Assembly: GCF_902499115.1 (NCBI RefSeq)
Contig: NZ_CABVPN010000016.1
Coordinates: forward strand, 1-64,000
Origin: Burkholderia diffusa
GTDB lineage: Bacteria; Pseudomonadota; Gammaproteobacteria; Burkholderiales; Burkholderiaceae
Direction: 5' to 3'
DNA length: 64,000 nucleotides
The notes under the pieces are model-generated. The model had not been told where the DNA came from and searched no databases. It saw only the letters and a program-made list of their open reading frames with translations. Positions 21,311 to 29,665 of this stretch are shown in pieces (position 1 is the first letter of the stretch; every line of letters starts with the position of its first letter). Position numbers and translations under genes: made by a program.

Positions 21311-21670
21311 TCACTCCCAGTCGAGGCCGCCTTTCTTCCAGATATAGGCAAAGCCCAGCAGGAATTCGAGCAGAAAAATCATCATTGCGATGAAACCCGG
21401 CCAGCCGATGTCCCGGAGCGCGACGCCCCACGGAAACAGGAATGCGGTTTCGAGATCGAAGATGATGAACAGGATGGCGACGAGGTAGTACCGGACGTCG
21501 AATTTCATCCGGGCGTCTTCAAAGGCTTCGAAGCCGCACTCGTACGGTGCGTTCTTCTCGACGTCCGGCTTGTTGGGACCAAGGAGCTTGCCGATGCTGA
21601 CCAGCGCTATACCTAAACCAGTGCCCACGAGGAGGAACAACAAGACGGGGTAATAGGCTGCGAGGTTCAA
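21311..21670 (-). CDS. nuoA: NADH-quinone oxidoreductase subunit A
   Basis: A 119-residue three-helix membrane subunit and first gene of the nuo operon. The conserved loop [20 protein letters not shown] and the acidic helix [14 protein letters not shown] are present. The start is TTG (21670-21668) with GAGG about 5 nt upstream; no better ATG exists before the first helix. An extended -10 promoter (TGG-TATTCT) lies about 35 nt upstream at 21705-21710. Confidence 0.95.
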
Positions 21671-21704
21671 GGCAATCCTCTATCGGTTGGTTCTGAGCGT
21701 CCGG

Positions 21705-21713
21705 AGAATACCA
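21705..21713 (-). promoter_or_regulatory. Probable extended -10 promoter of nuoA-N
   Basis: On the minus strand TGG precedes TATTCT (4/6 to TATAAT), an extended -10 arrangement. No good -35 is found 17 nt upstream, and the spacer region holds a CTTCC-GCC-GGAAG inverted repeat. The implied RNA start is about 28 nt before the nuoA TTG. It lies between the tRNA terminator and nuoA, where an operon promoter is expected. Confidence 0.45.
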
Positions 21714-21783
21714 CTTCCGGCGGAAGGAATCATTTCGGAGTGCTCGCGATCACAAGACAATCGCAAGGCACACCCCAGAAATG

Positions 21784-21815
21784 AAAAATGCCAGCCACTA
21801 GAAGCGGCTGGCATT
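21784..21815 (-). terminator. Intrinsic terminator after tRNA-Leu
   Basis: On the minus strand a perfect 10-bp stem, AATGCCAGCC (21815-21806) with GGCTGGCATT (21796-21787), has a 9-nt loop and is followed by TTTTT. It lies 9 nt beyond the tRNA 3' end and separates the secG-tRNA transcript from the nuo operon. Confidence 0.85.
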
Positions 21816-21824
21816 GAGTAACTT

Positions 21825-21909
21825 TGGTGCCGACGGCGAGACTCGAACTCGCACAGCTTTCGCCACTACCCCCTCAAGATAGCGTGTCTACCAATTTCAC
21901 CACGTCGGC
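21825..21909 (-). tRNA. tRNA-Leu (anticodon GAG)
   Basis: An 85-nt leucine tRNA with encoded CCA. The acceptor stem is GCCGACG/CGTCGGC with discriminator A. The D-arm has the AATTGGTAGACACG core. The anticodon stem CTATC/GGTAG frames loop TTGAGGG with GAG at the anticodon. A long class II variable arm follows, then the T-arm GCGAG-TTCGAGT-CTCGC. It reads CTC and CTT leucine codons. It sits between secG and the nuo operon. Confidence 0.96.
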
Positions 21910-22020
21910 ACTGCATGCAACTCGGGTTGTGCTGCTTGTTTCCCGCGAATCGCTTCAAGAATTAAATTCTAACCCGAGTTCCAGATTTGTTCAACGCACA
22001 AACGCAAAAATTTTGACCTT

Positions 22021-22398
22021 TTATTTCGGGACATCCTGACCAGGCGCGCTTGCTGCCGAACCTGCGGCAGCGGACGCCGCGACGGCCGGCGCCGACGCTG
22101 CGGGCGTCGATGCCGGCGCGGTCGCGGCGGCACCGAGCACGCCCGCCGACGGTGTCGACTTGTACGAACCGAGGTACGTCAGCGCGAGCGTCGCGACGAA
22201 GAAGATCGTCGCGAGAATGCCCGTCGTGCGCGACAGGAAGTTGGCGGAGCCCGTTGCACCGAACAGGCTGCCCGACGCGCCGCTGCCGAATGCAGCGCCC
22301 ATGTCCGCACCCTTGCCGTGCTGCAGCAGCACGAGTCCGATCACACCGAGTGCAGACAGCACCTGCACGACAATAATCAGCGTCTTGAATAACAGCAT
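22021..22398 (-). CDS. secG: Preprotein translocase subunit SecG
   Basis: A 125-residue SecG: an N-terminal helix (LIIVVQVLSALGVIGLVLLQ), the conserved GKGADMGAAFGSGASGSLFG loop, and a second helix (GILATIFFVATLALTYL). A low-complexity Ala/Pro/Ser tail of about 50 residues follows, as is common in Burkholderiales. It is an auxiliary subunit of SecYEG in the inner membrane. ATG 22398 is preferred over an in-frame GTG 9 nt upstream. It lies 72 nt after tpiA. Confidence 0.93.
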   Translation of the reverse strand: MLLFKTLIIVVQVLSALGVIGLVLLQHGKGADMGAAFGSGASGSLFGATGSANFLSRTTGILATIFFVATLALTYLGSYKSTPSAGVLGAAATAPASTPAASAPAVAASAAAGSAASAPGQDVPK

Positions 22399-22470
22399 CA
22401 CACCCACCCGATTGGATCAGGCAACCGGACCAACCGGCCGCCATCATGGTTCAATTCGATCCCGGACCGC

Positions 22471-23226
22471 TCAACGTGCGGCCCGGCAGATCGCCAGGAA
22501 ATCTTCCGCCTTCAGCGACGCGCCGCCGATCAGGCCGCCGTCGATGTCGGGCTGCGCGAACAGCTCTTCCGCGTTGTCCGGCTTCACGCTGCCGCCGTAC
22601 AGCACCGATACGTCCGCCGCCCCCTTCGCCGCGAGACGCGCCCGCAGGAATGCGTGCACGTCCTGCGCCTGCGCCGACGTCGCGCTCTTGCCCGTGCCGA
22701 TCGCCCAGACCGGCTCGTATGCGACGACGATGCGGGCGGCTTCGTCAGCCGTCAGCACGGCCAGCACGGCGTCGAGCTGCGCACCGACTACCTGCTCGGT
22801 CGCGCCCGCTTCGCGCTCGTCGAGCGTTTCACCGACGCACACGACGGGCGTGAGGCCCGCCGCAAGCGCGCGTTGCGTCTTCGCGGCGACGGTTTCGTTG
22901 CGCTCGCCGTGATACGCGCGACGCTCCGAGTGACCGACGATCGCATACCGCGCGCCGAACTCCGCCACCATCGCGGCCGCCACTTCACCGGTGAACGCGC
23001 CCTGCTCGTGCGCGGACACGTCCTGCGCGCCGAACGCGACACGGCCGCCGCCGAGCTGCGCCTGAACCTGCGCGAGGTACGGGAACGGCACGCACACGCC
23101 GACCGACGTTTCGGCCGGCACCGCACCCGCGCCCTGCATCACTTCGTTCAGCAATGCCTGGTTGCCGGCCAGCCGGCCGTGCATCTTCCAGTTGCCGATC
23201 ACTCGCTTCGTTCGTTGTTTCGACAT
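22471..23226 (-). CDS. tpiA: Triosephosphate isomerase
   Basis: A 251-residue TIM-barrel enzyme interconverting dihydroxyacetone phosphate and glyceraldehyde 3-phosphate in glycolysis. Catalytic residues are visible: K14 (GNWKMHG), H99 (IVGHSERR) and E171 (AYEPVWAIGTG), with the phosphate-gripping loop after E171 intact. It is followed by secG and tRNA-Leu on the same strand and preceded by a sigma70-like promoter at 23307-23336. Confidence 0.97.
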   Translation of the reverse strand: MSKQRTKRVIGNWKMHGRLAGNQALLNEVMQGAGAVPAETSVGVCVPFPYLAQVQAQLGGGRVAFGAQDVSAHEQGAFTGEVAAAMVAEFGARYAIVGHSERRAYHGERNETVAAKTQRALAAGLTPVVCVGETLDEREAGATEQVVGAQLDAVLAVLTADEAARIVVAYEPVWAIGTGKSATSAQAQDVHAFLRARLAAKGAADVSVLYGGSVKPDNAEELFAQPDIDGGLIGGASLKAEDFLAICRAAR

Positions 23227-23306
23227 CGTGTCTGTCTCGTCACTATCTTGTCATTAACGCACCGGAAACCGGCCCGTCAGGTTGGATCTGGCGAAGCAAA
23301 CCCGCG

Positions 23307-23336
23307 ATTTTACTGCGCGCGGCTTGAACCGGTCAA
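23307..23336 (-). promoter_or_regulatory. Probable sigma70 promoter of tpiA-secG-tRNA
   Basis: On the minus strand TTGACC (5/6, 23336-23331) is separated by 18 nt from TAAAAT (5/6, 23312-23307). It lies about 80 nt upstream of the tpiA ATG and downstream of the quinone oxidoreductase stop. Confidence 0.55.
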
Positions 23337-23367
23337 ACCACACATGTCAAGCCCGTCGCACGGGCCG

Positions 23368-24387
23368 TCACGCGTTCGCACCCCAATCGAGCACGATCTT
23401 GCCGATGTGCTCGCCGCTTTCCATCAGCGCATGCGCCTGGGCGGCCTCCCCTGCCGGCAGCACGCGGTAGATGACGGGTTTGATGCGGCCGTCCGCGAGC
23501 AGCGGCCAGACACGCGCCTTCAGCTGCGCTGCGATGCGCGCCTTGAACTCGACCGGCCGCGGACGCAGCGTCGAGCCCGTCACCGTCAACCGGCGGCGCA
23601 GGATTTCATTCAGGTTGACCTCGGCCTTCGCGCCGCCGAGCAGCGCGATCAGCACGAGGCGGCCGCCATCCGCGAGCGCGGACAGTTCGCGCGGCACGTA
23701 CGAGCCCGCGACCATGTCGAGGATCACGTCGACGCCGCGATCGTGCGTCAGCGACTTGACGACCTCGACGAAGTCTTCGGTCTTGTAGTTGATCGCACGC
23801 TCGGCGCCGAGCGCCTCGCAGGCACGGCATTTATCGGCACTCCCCGCCGTCGCGAAGACACGAAAGCCGAGCGCGTGCGCGATCTGGATCGCCGTCACGC
23901 CGATCCCGCTCGAGCCGCCCTGCACGAGCAGCGTTTCCTGCTCGCCGCCCTCGCCCGCACCGAGCAGCGCGCGGTCGAACACGTTGCTCCACACCGTGAA
24001 GAAGGTTTCGGGCAGCGATGCGGCCTCGATGTCAGTCAGCCCGTCGGGCACCGGCAGGCATTGCGGCAGCGGCGCGACCGCATATTCGGCGTAACCGCCG
24101 CCCGCGAGCAGCGCGCAGACGCGATCGCCCATCTTCAGGCCGAACGGGTTCAGTGCCGCATCCGACAGGTCACCGCCGACAATCTCGCCCGCGACCTCGA
24201 GGCCCGGCAGATCCGACGCACCCGGCGGCGGCGCATACGCGCCCTTGCGCTGGAATACGTCCGGCCGGTTCACGCCGGAAGCCGCCACCTTGATCAGCAC
24301 TTCGCCGCGCTTCGGTTCGGGGCGCGGACGCTCCGCGAGCTTCAGCACGTCGGGGGCGCCGAATTCGGTGATTTCGATGGCTTTCAT
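23368..24387 (-). CDS. NAD(P)H-quinone oxidoreductase, PIG3-type MDR family
   Basis: A 339-residue medium-chain dehydrogenase/reductase without zinc ligands. The N-terminus MKAIEITEFGAPDVLKL and GASSGIG-like QGGSSGIGVTAIQIA (NADPH site) match the TIGR02824/PIG3 quinone oxidoreductases. It would catalyse NADPH-dependent reduction of quinones. ATG 24387 is the family start; the frame extends a further 38 codons upstream without conserved content. It is located between the pnp terminator and the tpiA promoter, so it is probably a single-gene unit. Confidence 0.88.
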   Translation of the reverse strand: MKAIEITEFGAPDVLKLAERPRPEPKRGEVLIKVAASGVNRPDVFQRKGAYAPPPGASDLPGLEVAGEIVGGDLSDAALNPFGLKMGDRVCALLAGGGYAEYAVAPLPQCLPVPDGLTDIEAASLPETFFTVWSNVFDRALLGAGEGGEQETLLVQGGSSGIGVTAIQIAHALGFRVFATAGSADKCRACEALGAERAINYKTEDFVEVVKSLTHDRGVDVILDMVAGSYVPRELSALADGGRLVLIALLGGAKAEVNLNEILRRRLTVTGSTLRPRPVEFKARIAAQLKARVWPLLADGRIKPVIYRVLPAGEAAQAHALMESGEHIGKIVLDWGANA

Positions 24388-24475
24388 GGTGGTCGCTCCA
24401 GGATCAGTCGGGGGCGCACCCGTGCGCGGCACGGGCGCCTCGCCGGCGCTGCTGCGCCGCACAACGATGCTACAG

Positions 24476-24510
24476 AAAAAACGGCCGGCACGCTTTCGCA
24501 CTGCCGGCCG
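24476..24510 (-). terminator. Intrinsic terminator of rpsO-pnp
   Basis: On the minus strand CGGCCGGCA (24510-24502) pairs with TGCCGGCCG (24490-24482), a 9-bp GC stem with an 11-nt loop, followed by TTTTTT. It begins 18 nt after the pnp stop codon. Confidence 0.9.
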
Positions 24511-24527
24511 CTCTTACGCCCGTCCGC

Positions 24528-26675
24528 TTACTGCTGCGGCGGCGTATCCGACTGCGACGCTGCCGCTGCTTCGTTCAGCAGCGCCTTCGCCGACAGACGC
24601 ACGCGACCCTTCTCGTCCGTCTGGATCACCTTGACCTTCACCTGCTGACCTTCCTTCAGGTAGTCGTTGATGTCCTTCACGCGCTCGTTGACGATTTCCG
24701 AGATGTGCAGCAGGCCGTCCTTGCCCGGCAGCAGGTTCACGATCGCGCCGAAATCGAGCAGCTTGAGCACCGTGCCTTCGTACACCTGGCCGACTTCGAT
24801 CTCGGCCGTGATGTTCTCGATGCGCTTCTTCGCTTCGGCCATGCCTTCGCTGCTCGTGCTCGCGATCGTCACGACGCCGTCATCCGAGATGTCGATGGTC
24901 GTGCCCGTTTCTTCCGTCAGCGCGCGGATCACCGAACCACCCTTGCCGATCACGTCGCGGATCTTTTCCGGGTTGATCTTGATCGTGATCATGCGCGGCG
25001 CGAATTCCGACAGTTGCGTGTTCGCACCCGAGACCGCCGACGTCATCTTGCCGAGGATGTGCATGCGGCCTTCCTTCGCCTGCGCGAGCGCGACCTGCAT
25101 GATTTCCTTCGTGATGCCCTGGATCTTGATGTCCATCTGCAGCGCCGTCACGCCTTGCTCCGTGCCGGCTACCTTGAAGTCCATGTCGCCGAGGTGATCC
25201 TCGTCGCCGAGGATGTCGGTCAGCACCGCGAACTTGTTGCCTTCGAGGATCAGGCCCATCGCGATACCCGCGACGTGCGCCTTCATCGGCACGCCGGCGT
25301 CCATCAGCGCGAGGCAGCCGCCGCACACCGATGCCATCGACGACGAACCGTTCGATTCGGTGATTTCCGACACGACGCGGATCGAGTAGCCGAATTCGTC
25401 GGCGCTCGGCAGGCACTTGACCAGCGCGCGCTTCGCGAGACGGCCGTGGCCGATTTCACGACGCTTCGGCGAGCCGACGCGCCCCGTTTCGCCGGTCGCG
25501 AACGGAGGCATGTTGTAGTGGAGCATGAAGCGCTCGCGGTATTCGCCTTCGAGCGCGTCGATGATCTGCTCGTCACCCTTCGTGCCGAGCGTCGCGACGA
25601 CGAGCGCCTGCGTTTCGCCACGCGTGAACAACGCCGAACCGTGGGTGCGCGGCAGCACGCCGGTGCGGATCTCGATCGGACGCACGGTGCGCGTGTCGCG
25701 ACCGTCGATGCGCGGCTCGCCGTTCAGGATCTGCGAACGGACGATCTTCGCTTCGATGTCGAACAGGATGTTGCCGACGGTAGCCTTGTCGGCCGCGACC
25801 GTGCCGGCCGCCAGCGCGTCTTCCTCGAGCTTCGCCGAGGTCGCCGCGTAGACTTCCTTCAGCTTCGTCGAACGCGCCTGCTTGTCGCGCAGCTGGTAAG
25901 CGGCGAGCAGGTCGCCGTGCGCCAGTTCCGTCACGCGCGCGATCAGCGCCTCGTTCTTCGGTGCCGGCTGCCAGTCCCACTCGGGCTTGCCACCTTCGCG
26001 CACGAGTTCGTGGATCGCGTCGATCGCCGTCTGCATCTGCTCGTGACCGAACACGACCGCGCCCAGCATCACGTCTTCCGGCAACTGGTCGGCTTCCGAT
26101 TCGACCATCAGCACCGCGCGCTCCGTGCCGGCGACGACGAGATCGAGGCTCGATGCCTTGATCTGGTCACGCGTCGGGTTCAGCACGTATGCGTTGTCGA
26201 TGTACGCGACGCGCGCGGCACCGACCGGACCGTTGAACGGCAGGCCCGACACGGCGAGCGCAGCCGATGCACCGATCAGCGCGGGGATGTCCGCCGGGAT
26301 TTCCGGGTTCACGGACAGCACGTGGATCACAACCTGCACTTCGTTGTAGAAGCCTTCCGGGAACAGCGGGCGCAGCGGACGGTCGATCAGGCGCGACGTC
26401 AGCGTCTCGTGTTCCGACGGACGGCCTTCGCGACGGAAGAAGCCGCCCGGGATCTTGCCGGCCGAGTAGGTCTTTTCGAGGTAGTCGACGGTCAGCGGGA
26501 AGAAATCCTGGCCCGGCTTTGCCGACTTCGCGCCGACGACGGTTGCCAGCACGACGGTGTCTTCCACGTCGACGATCACGGCACCGCTCGCCTGGCGAGC
26601 GACTTCACCGGTTTCGAGGCGCACCTTGTGCTGGCCCCACTGGAATTCCTTCACGACCTTGTTGAACATGGACAT
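24528..26675 (-). CDS. pnp: Polyribonucleotide nucleotidyltransferase (PNPase)
   Basis: A 715-residue phosphorolytic 3'-5' exoribonuclease of the RNA degradosome. Two RNase PH domains flank a helical domain. The active core shows DILGDEDHLGDMDFK. A KH domain (IRDVIGKGGSVIRAL, about 570-585) and an S1 domain (VGQVYEGTVLKLLDFGAIV...) follow. ATG 26675 has AAGGAG at 5-nt spacing. It lies downstream of rpsO with a 290-nt gap containing an rpsO terminator and a stable hairpin. The same rpsO-pnp arrangement in E. coli is controlled by RNase III cleavage and PNPase autoregulation. Confidence 0.97.
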   Translation of the reverse strand: MSMFNKVVKEFQWGQHKVRLETGEVARQASGAVIVDVEDTVVLATVVGAKSAKPGQDFFPLTVDYLEKTYSAGKIPGGFFRREGRPSEHETLTSRLIDRPLRPLFPEGFYNEVQVVIHVLSVNPEIPADIPALIGASAALAVSGLPFNGPVGAARVAYIDNAYVLNPTRDQIKASSLDLVVAGTERAVLMVESEADQLPEDVMLGAVVFGHEQMQTAIDAIHELVREGGKPEWDWQPAPKNEALIARVTELAHGDLLAAYQLRDKQARSTKLKEVYAATSAKLEEDALAAGTVAADKATVGNILFDIEAKIVRSQILNGEPRIDGRDTRTVRPIEIRTGVLPRTHGSALFTRGETQALVVATLGTKGDEQIIDALEGEYRERFMLHYNMPPFATGETGRVGSPKRREIGHGRLAKRALVKCLPSADEFGYSIRVVSEITESNGSSSMASVCGGCLALMDAGVPMKAHVAGIAMGLILEGNKFAVLTDILGDEDHLGDMDFKVAGTEQGVTALQMDIKIQGITKEIMQVALAQAKEGRMHILGKMTSAVSGANTQLSEFAPRMITIKINPEKIRDVIGKGGSVIRALTEETGTTIDISDDGVVTIASTSSEGMAEAKKRIENITAEIEVGQVYEGTVLKLLDFGAIVNLLPGKDGLLHISEIVNERVKDINDYLKEGQQVKVKVIQTDEKGRVRLSAKALLNEAAAASQSDTPPQQ

Positions 26676-26773
26676 GGTTGCTCCTTTGAATTCATTCATT
26701 TCATTCGCCGCCCGGGTCATCCCGTGCGGCGGCGTCCCGACCGAATCACCCGGAGCAAGGTGTGTTTTTTATG

Positions 26774-26815
26774 CCATTCCAGCGCGGCGCTCGTCGAGCG
26801 ACGCGCTGGAATGAC
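26774..26815 (-). promoter_or_regulatory. Hairpin in the pnp leader
   Basis: CATTCCAGCGC and GCGCTGGAATG form an 11-bp perfect stem enclosing a second GCTC/GAGC stem, about 100 nt before the pnp ATG. There is no U-tract in the pnp direction (an A-tract follows), so it is not a terminator for this strand. In E. coli a comparable pnp leader stem is an RNase III site used for autoregulation; the same role here is inference. Confidence 0.45.
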
Positions 26816-26902
26816 ACAAATCCCGACCCCGGTATCAGCCGTTCCGGCAGCCGGCACTCTCGTGCCGGACAACCTGCGGTGCGCGTGACGCTACGCACCG
26901 CG

Positions 26903-26942
26903 CAAAAACAAAATGCCTGCATCAGCGGACTGACACAGGCAT
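26903..26942 (-). terminator. Intrinsic terminator after rpsO
   Basis: On the minus strand a 13-bp stem (26942-26930 with 26925-26913, two G-U pairs) with a TCCG tetraloop is followed by TTTGTTTTT. It lies 24 nt after the rpsO stop. Partial read-through would feed pnp. Confidence 0.8.
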
Positions 26943-26965
26943 CTTGCTGGCGGCAATCGCCTCGA

Positions 26966-27235
26966 TTACTTACGCAGACCCAGCTTCTCGATCAGCGCGC
27001 GGTAACGGTCGGCATCCTTGCCCTTGAGGTAGTCGAGCAGCTTGCGGCGGCGGCTCACCATGCGCAGCAGGCCGCGGCGGCTGTGGTGGTCCTTCGCGTG
27101 GGTCTTGAAGTGACCCGTCAGTTCGACGATACGTGCGGTCAGCAGTGCGACCTGGACTTCGGGCGAACCCGTGTCGTTGGTACCGCGGGCGAACTGAGCA
27201 ACGACTTCCGACTTCTTGATATCTGCAACAGACAT
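26966..27235 (-). CDS. rpsO: 30S ribosomal protein S15
   Basis: An 89-residue primary 16S rRNA-binding protein. The signature LTGHFKTHAKDHHSRRGLL and the tail RKLLDYLKGKD...YRALIEKLGLRK are complete. It has a strong AAGGA Shine-Dalgarno. An extended -10 promoter (TGC-TACAAT) lies about 70 nt upstream. It is followed by an intrinsic terminator and then pnp. Confidence 0.98.
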   Translation of the reverse strand: MSVADIKKSEVVAQFARGTNDTGSPEVQVALLTARIVELTGHFKTHAKDHHSRRGLLRMVSRRRKLLDYLKGKDADRYRALIEKLGLRK

Positions 27236-27304
27236 GTGATTTCCTTTCTAACTGAACAGGCGGACACGGAAGAATGGCCGTGCCGTGACTTACAACCGGC
27301 GGGC

Positions 27305-27313
27305 ATTGTAGCA
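27305..27313 (-). promoter_or_regulatory. Probable extended -10 promoter of rpsO
   Basis: On the minus strand TGC-TACAAT gives an extended -10 with 5/6 match (27310-27305). No convincing -35 is seen. The RNA would start about 65 nt before the rpsO ATG. Confidence 0.45.
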
Positions 27314-27342
27314 CAACTCCCCGCCGTTCTTACCGCCTCCTG

Positions 27343-28602
27343 TCACGGACGCGTCATCGAGCACGCCGACGGCATCTCCGTGCGCTGCGCTGGCACCGCC
27401 AGCACCGTCCGAAAGCCATAGCCCGACCCCTCGTTGTCGAAGCGCACGCCCGGCGTGCCGGCCTTGTCCATCTCCATCACGTAAAGGGGCTGGATCAGCT
27501 GGTGATCCTGCGCGCGCATCCGCGACGCATGGAAACCGTCGTCGAACGACAGGCCCTCGAGCGACCGCGCGACCGCCACGGGGTCGGCCGACCCCGCCCG
27601 GTTCATCGCCGCGGCCAGCATCTCGATCATCAGGCTCATCCGCCGCACCGGATAGTCGTCCTGCGCGGCCGGGAATCGGGTCCGGAACGTGCGGTAGAAC
27701 GCGTCGGATTTCGCGCCGTCCGCGTTCGGGTGCCAGTCGGCCACGGCCACGACGCGCCCGACCCCGGCATCGCCCAGGGCGGCCGGCGCGCCGAGACTGT
27801 TGCCGTAGAACGTATAGAACTTCGCGTTCAGCCCCTGCTCGCGCGCCGCCTTCACGAGCAGCGTGAGGTCGTTGCCCCAGTTGCCGGTCACGACGGCATC
27901 CGCGCCGCTCGCGCGGATTTTCGCGATGTACGGCGAGAAATCCTTGATGCGGCCGATCGGGTGGAATTCGTCGCCGGCGATCGTCACGTCCGGGCGCCGC
28001 GCGGCCAGCGCCTGCCGCGCGAGCGTGCTGACGTCGTGACCGAAGCTATAGTCCTGGTTCAGCAGATAGACCTTGCGCAGCGCGCGGTCGCGCGCCATCA
28101 CGTCCGCGAGCGCGGCCATCCGCATGCCCGCGTGCGCATCGAAGCGGAAATGCCAGAAGCTGCAGCGCGCGCCGGTGAGCGCGGGATCGTCGGCCGAATA
28201 GTTCAGCAACAGCATCCGGTTGTCCGGGTCGCGCGCGTTCAGCTTGTCGAGCGCCGCGACGAGCGCGGCCGCGACGGCCGAACTGTTGCCTTGCGCAACG
28301 AAGCCGATATGGCGGTCCGCGGCCGCGCGCAGTTGCACGAGCGCCTCCTCCGGACTGCCCTTGCTGTCGAGCACGACGAGTTCGAGCGGGTGCGCGCCGT
28401 CGCGCAGCTTCACGCCGCCCGCCGCGTTGACCTGCTCGACGCCGAAGCGCAGGTTGCGCTCGACCGCCGCGCCCGCGTTCGCGAACGGGCCCGACATCCC
28501 CTCGATAAGCGCGATCCGCACCGGCTCGCCGCCGGCAAACGCGGACGACACCAGCATCCATCCTGCGCTCAACGCGAGCGCGCACCATTTCCATCCCTGC
28601 AT
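27343..28602 (-). CDS. Periplasmic substrate-binding protein, branched-chain amino acid ABC (LivJ-like) family
   Basis: A 419-residue type I periplasmic binding protein. Residues 1-23 form a signal peptide ending near SSAFAGG. The mature domain starts with PVRIALIEGMSGPFANAG, typical of Leu/Ile/Val-type receptors, and continues through two Rossmann-like lobes (VVLDSKGSPEEAL, LLNQDYSFGHD, VTGNWGNDL). No permease or ATPase gene is adjacent, so the ligand and partner transporter are unknown. ATG 28602 is chosen for the signal peptide. The open frame runs a further 231 codons upstream, antisense to the lipoprotein gene, and that part is rejected. Confidence 0.85.
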   Translation of the reverse strand: MQGWKWCALALSAGWMLVSSAFAGGEPVRIALIEGMSGPFANAGAAVERNLRFGVEQVNAAGGVKLRDGAHPLELVVLDSKGSPEEALVQLRAAADRHIGFVAQGNSSAVAAALVAALDKLNARDPDNRMLLLNYSADDPALTGARCSFWHFRFDAHAGMRMAALADVMARDRALRKVYLLNQDYSFGHDVSTLARQALAARRPDVTIAGDEFHPIGRIKDFSPYIAKIRASGADAVVTGNWGNDLTLLVKAAREQGLNAKFYTFYGNSLGAPAALGDAGVGRVVAVADWHPNADGAKSDAFYRTFRTRFPAAQDDYPVRRMSLMIEMLAAAMNRAGSADPVAVARSLEGLSFDDGFHASRMRAQDHQLIQPLYVMEMDKAGTPGVRFDNEGSGYGFRTVLAVPAQRTEMPSACSMTRP

Positions 28603-28770
28603 CGGCCACCTGCCCTTCGATCTGCCCGAGAAGCGCGGATCATAGGCCGGCGCGCCCGCCGCCCGCAAGCCTCGCCACGCCGCCGATCCGCACCGATTTT
28701 TTCCGCGCGATGCACCGGCGCGCGCCGTCCGTGATACAACGGGGCCTGTTTCCGTGTTCTGGAGGATCCC

Positions 28771-29283
28771 ATGCGCATTCGTATTCCCGCGCGCCTGCCG
28801 GTGCTGGTCGCCGGTGCCGCCGCACTGCTGGCCGGTTGCGCGCAACCGTGGCAGCAATACCAGGCCGGCCAGGACGAGTCGGCGATCGTCGCGCGCATGG
28901 GTCCGCCGCGCGAGATCTACGACCTGCCCGGCGGCGGCAAGCGGCTGATGTGGCCGACCCAGCCGATGGGCGAAATCACGATCGCGGCCGACGTCGACGC
29001 AGCCCACAGGATCGTCAACGTGCGCCAGGTGCTGCAGCCGAGCGAGTTCTATCGCGCGGAGATCGGCAAGTGGACGAAGACCGACGTGCTCGTCAATTTC
29101 GGCCGCCCGGTCGAGACGTCCTACTTCCCGCTGATGAAGCGCGAGGTGTGGACGTACCGGTATCTCGAGGACAACGTCTGGTACATGATGTACAGCTTCT
29201 ATTTCGATCCGCAGGGCATCCTGCGCACCACGCAGAAAACACCGGACCCGCTGCACGATCCCGATCGCCGTAATCTGTTCTGA
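28771..29283 (+). CDS. Predicted lipoprotein, unknown function
   Basis: A 170-residue protein with a lipoprotein signal peptide: basic start, hydrophobic core and lipobox LLAGC with the lipidated Cys at 23. The mature part has a GPPREIYDLPGGGKRLMWPTQ segment and a second repeat-like segment FGRPVETSYFPLMKREVWTYRY. Both resemble the G-x-P-x(n)-W/Y pattern of SmpA/BamE-type folds, so two BamE-like units are plausible. GGAGG lies 6 nt before the ATG. A strong terminator follows at 29313-29357. Confidence 0.8.
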   Translation: MRIRIPARLPVLVAGAAALLAGCAQPWQQYQAGQDESAIVARMGPPREIYDLPGGGKRLMWPTQPMGEITIAADVDAAHRIVNVRQVLQPSEFYRAEIGKWTKTDVLVNFGRPVETSYFPLMKREVWTYRYLEDNVWYMMYSFYFDPQGILRTTQKTPDPLHDPDRRNLF

Positions 29284-29312
29284 CCGATTGCGCATTTACG
29301 CGCAATTTTCGC

Positions 29313-29357
29313 AATGGCCATTCACGAATTATTGCGTGAATGGCCATTTCGTTTTTT
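29313..29357 (+). terminator. Intrinsic terminator of the lipoprotein gene
   Basis: A perfect 14-bp stem (29313-29326 with 29335-29348) with an 8-nt loop is followed by TCGTTTTTT. It lies 30 nt past the stop codon. Confidence 0.9.
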
Positions 29358-29526
29358 CCGCCACATTATTCAATGCACGGAATATGGCGGAAAACTTTTC
29401 CGGTCAATGACATCCCGATGGCAATCCGCTGAACGCCCCGTCATGCGGCCCTCTGCGCAGAAACCGGCATACGCGATGCATGTCATGCGTCGGGTTGGTG
29501 CACGCAATGCACTGCGCCAAATCAAT

Positions 29527-29545
29527 TTGAAACAATTTGTTTCAA
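29527..29545. promoter_or_regulatory. 19-bp palindrome upstream of carbonic anhydrase
   Basis: TTGAAACA and TGTTTCAA are perfect 8-bp inverted arms around ATT, about 120 nt before the carbonic anhydrase ATG. The form is that of an operator for a dimeric regulator. The cognate protein is unknown, and no regulator gene is adjacent. Confidence 0.4.
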
Positions 29546-29665
29546 TGCCCCCGGAGCGCTAGGGCATACCCCTAATATCAGTCCAAATCCAACCTTTCAA
29601 TTTAGAAAGAATGGAGTTGCGTCATTTCGTCGATATTTATTTGCCGTTGTCAGAAAGGAGTCCTC

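Larger units (their letters stand above)
29284..29665. other. Intergenic region before carbonic anhydrase
   Basis: This 382-nt gap is clearly more AT-rich than its surroundings. It holds the lipoprotein terminator (29313-29357), a 10-bp inverted repeat TTTTCCGCCA/TGGCGGAAAA (29354-29363 and 29385-29394), and a perfect palindrome TTGAAACA-ATT-TGTTTCAA (29527-29545). AAAGGAG precedes the downstream ATG. I see no open frame in it worth calling and no clear sigma70 promoter. Confidence 0.6.

Noticed and set aside
28603..29295. Upstream extension of the periplasmic binding protein frame to 650 codons
   Set aside because: The extension runs antisense through the lipoprotein gene, and a clear signal peptide starts at 28602. 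The shorter start is used.
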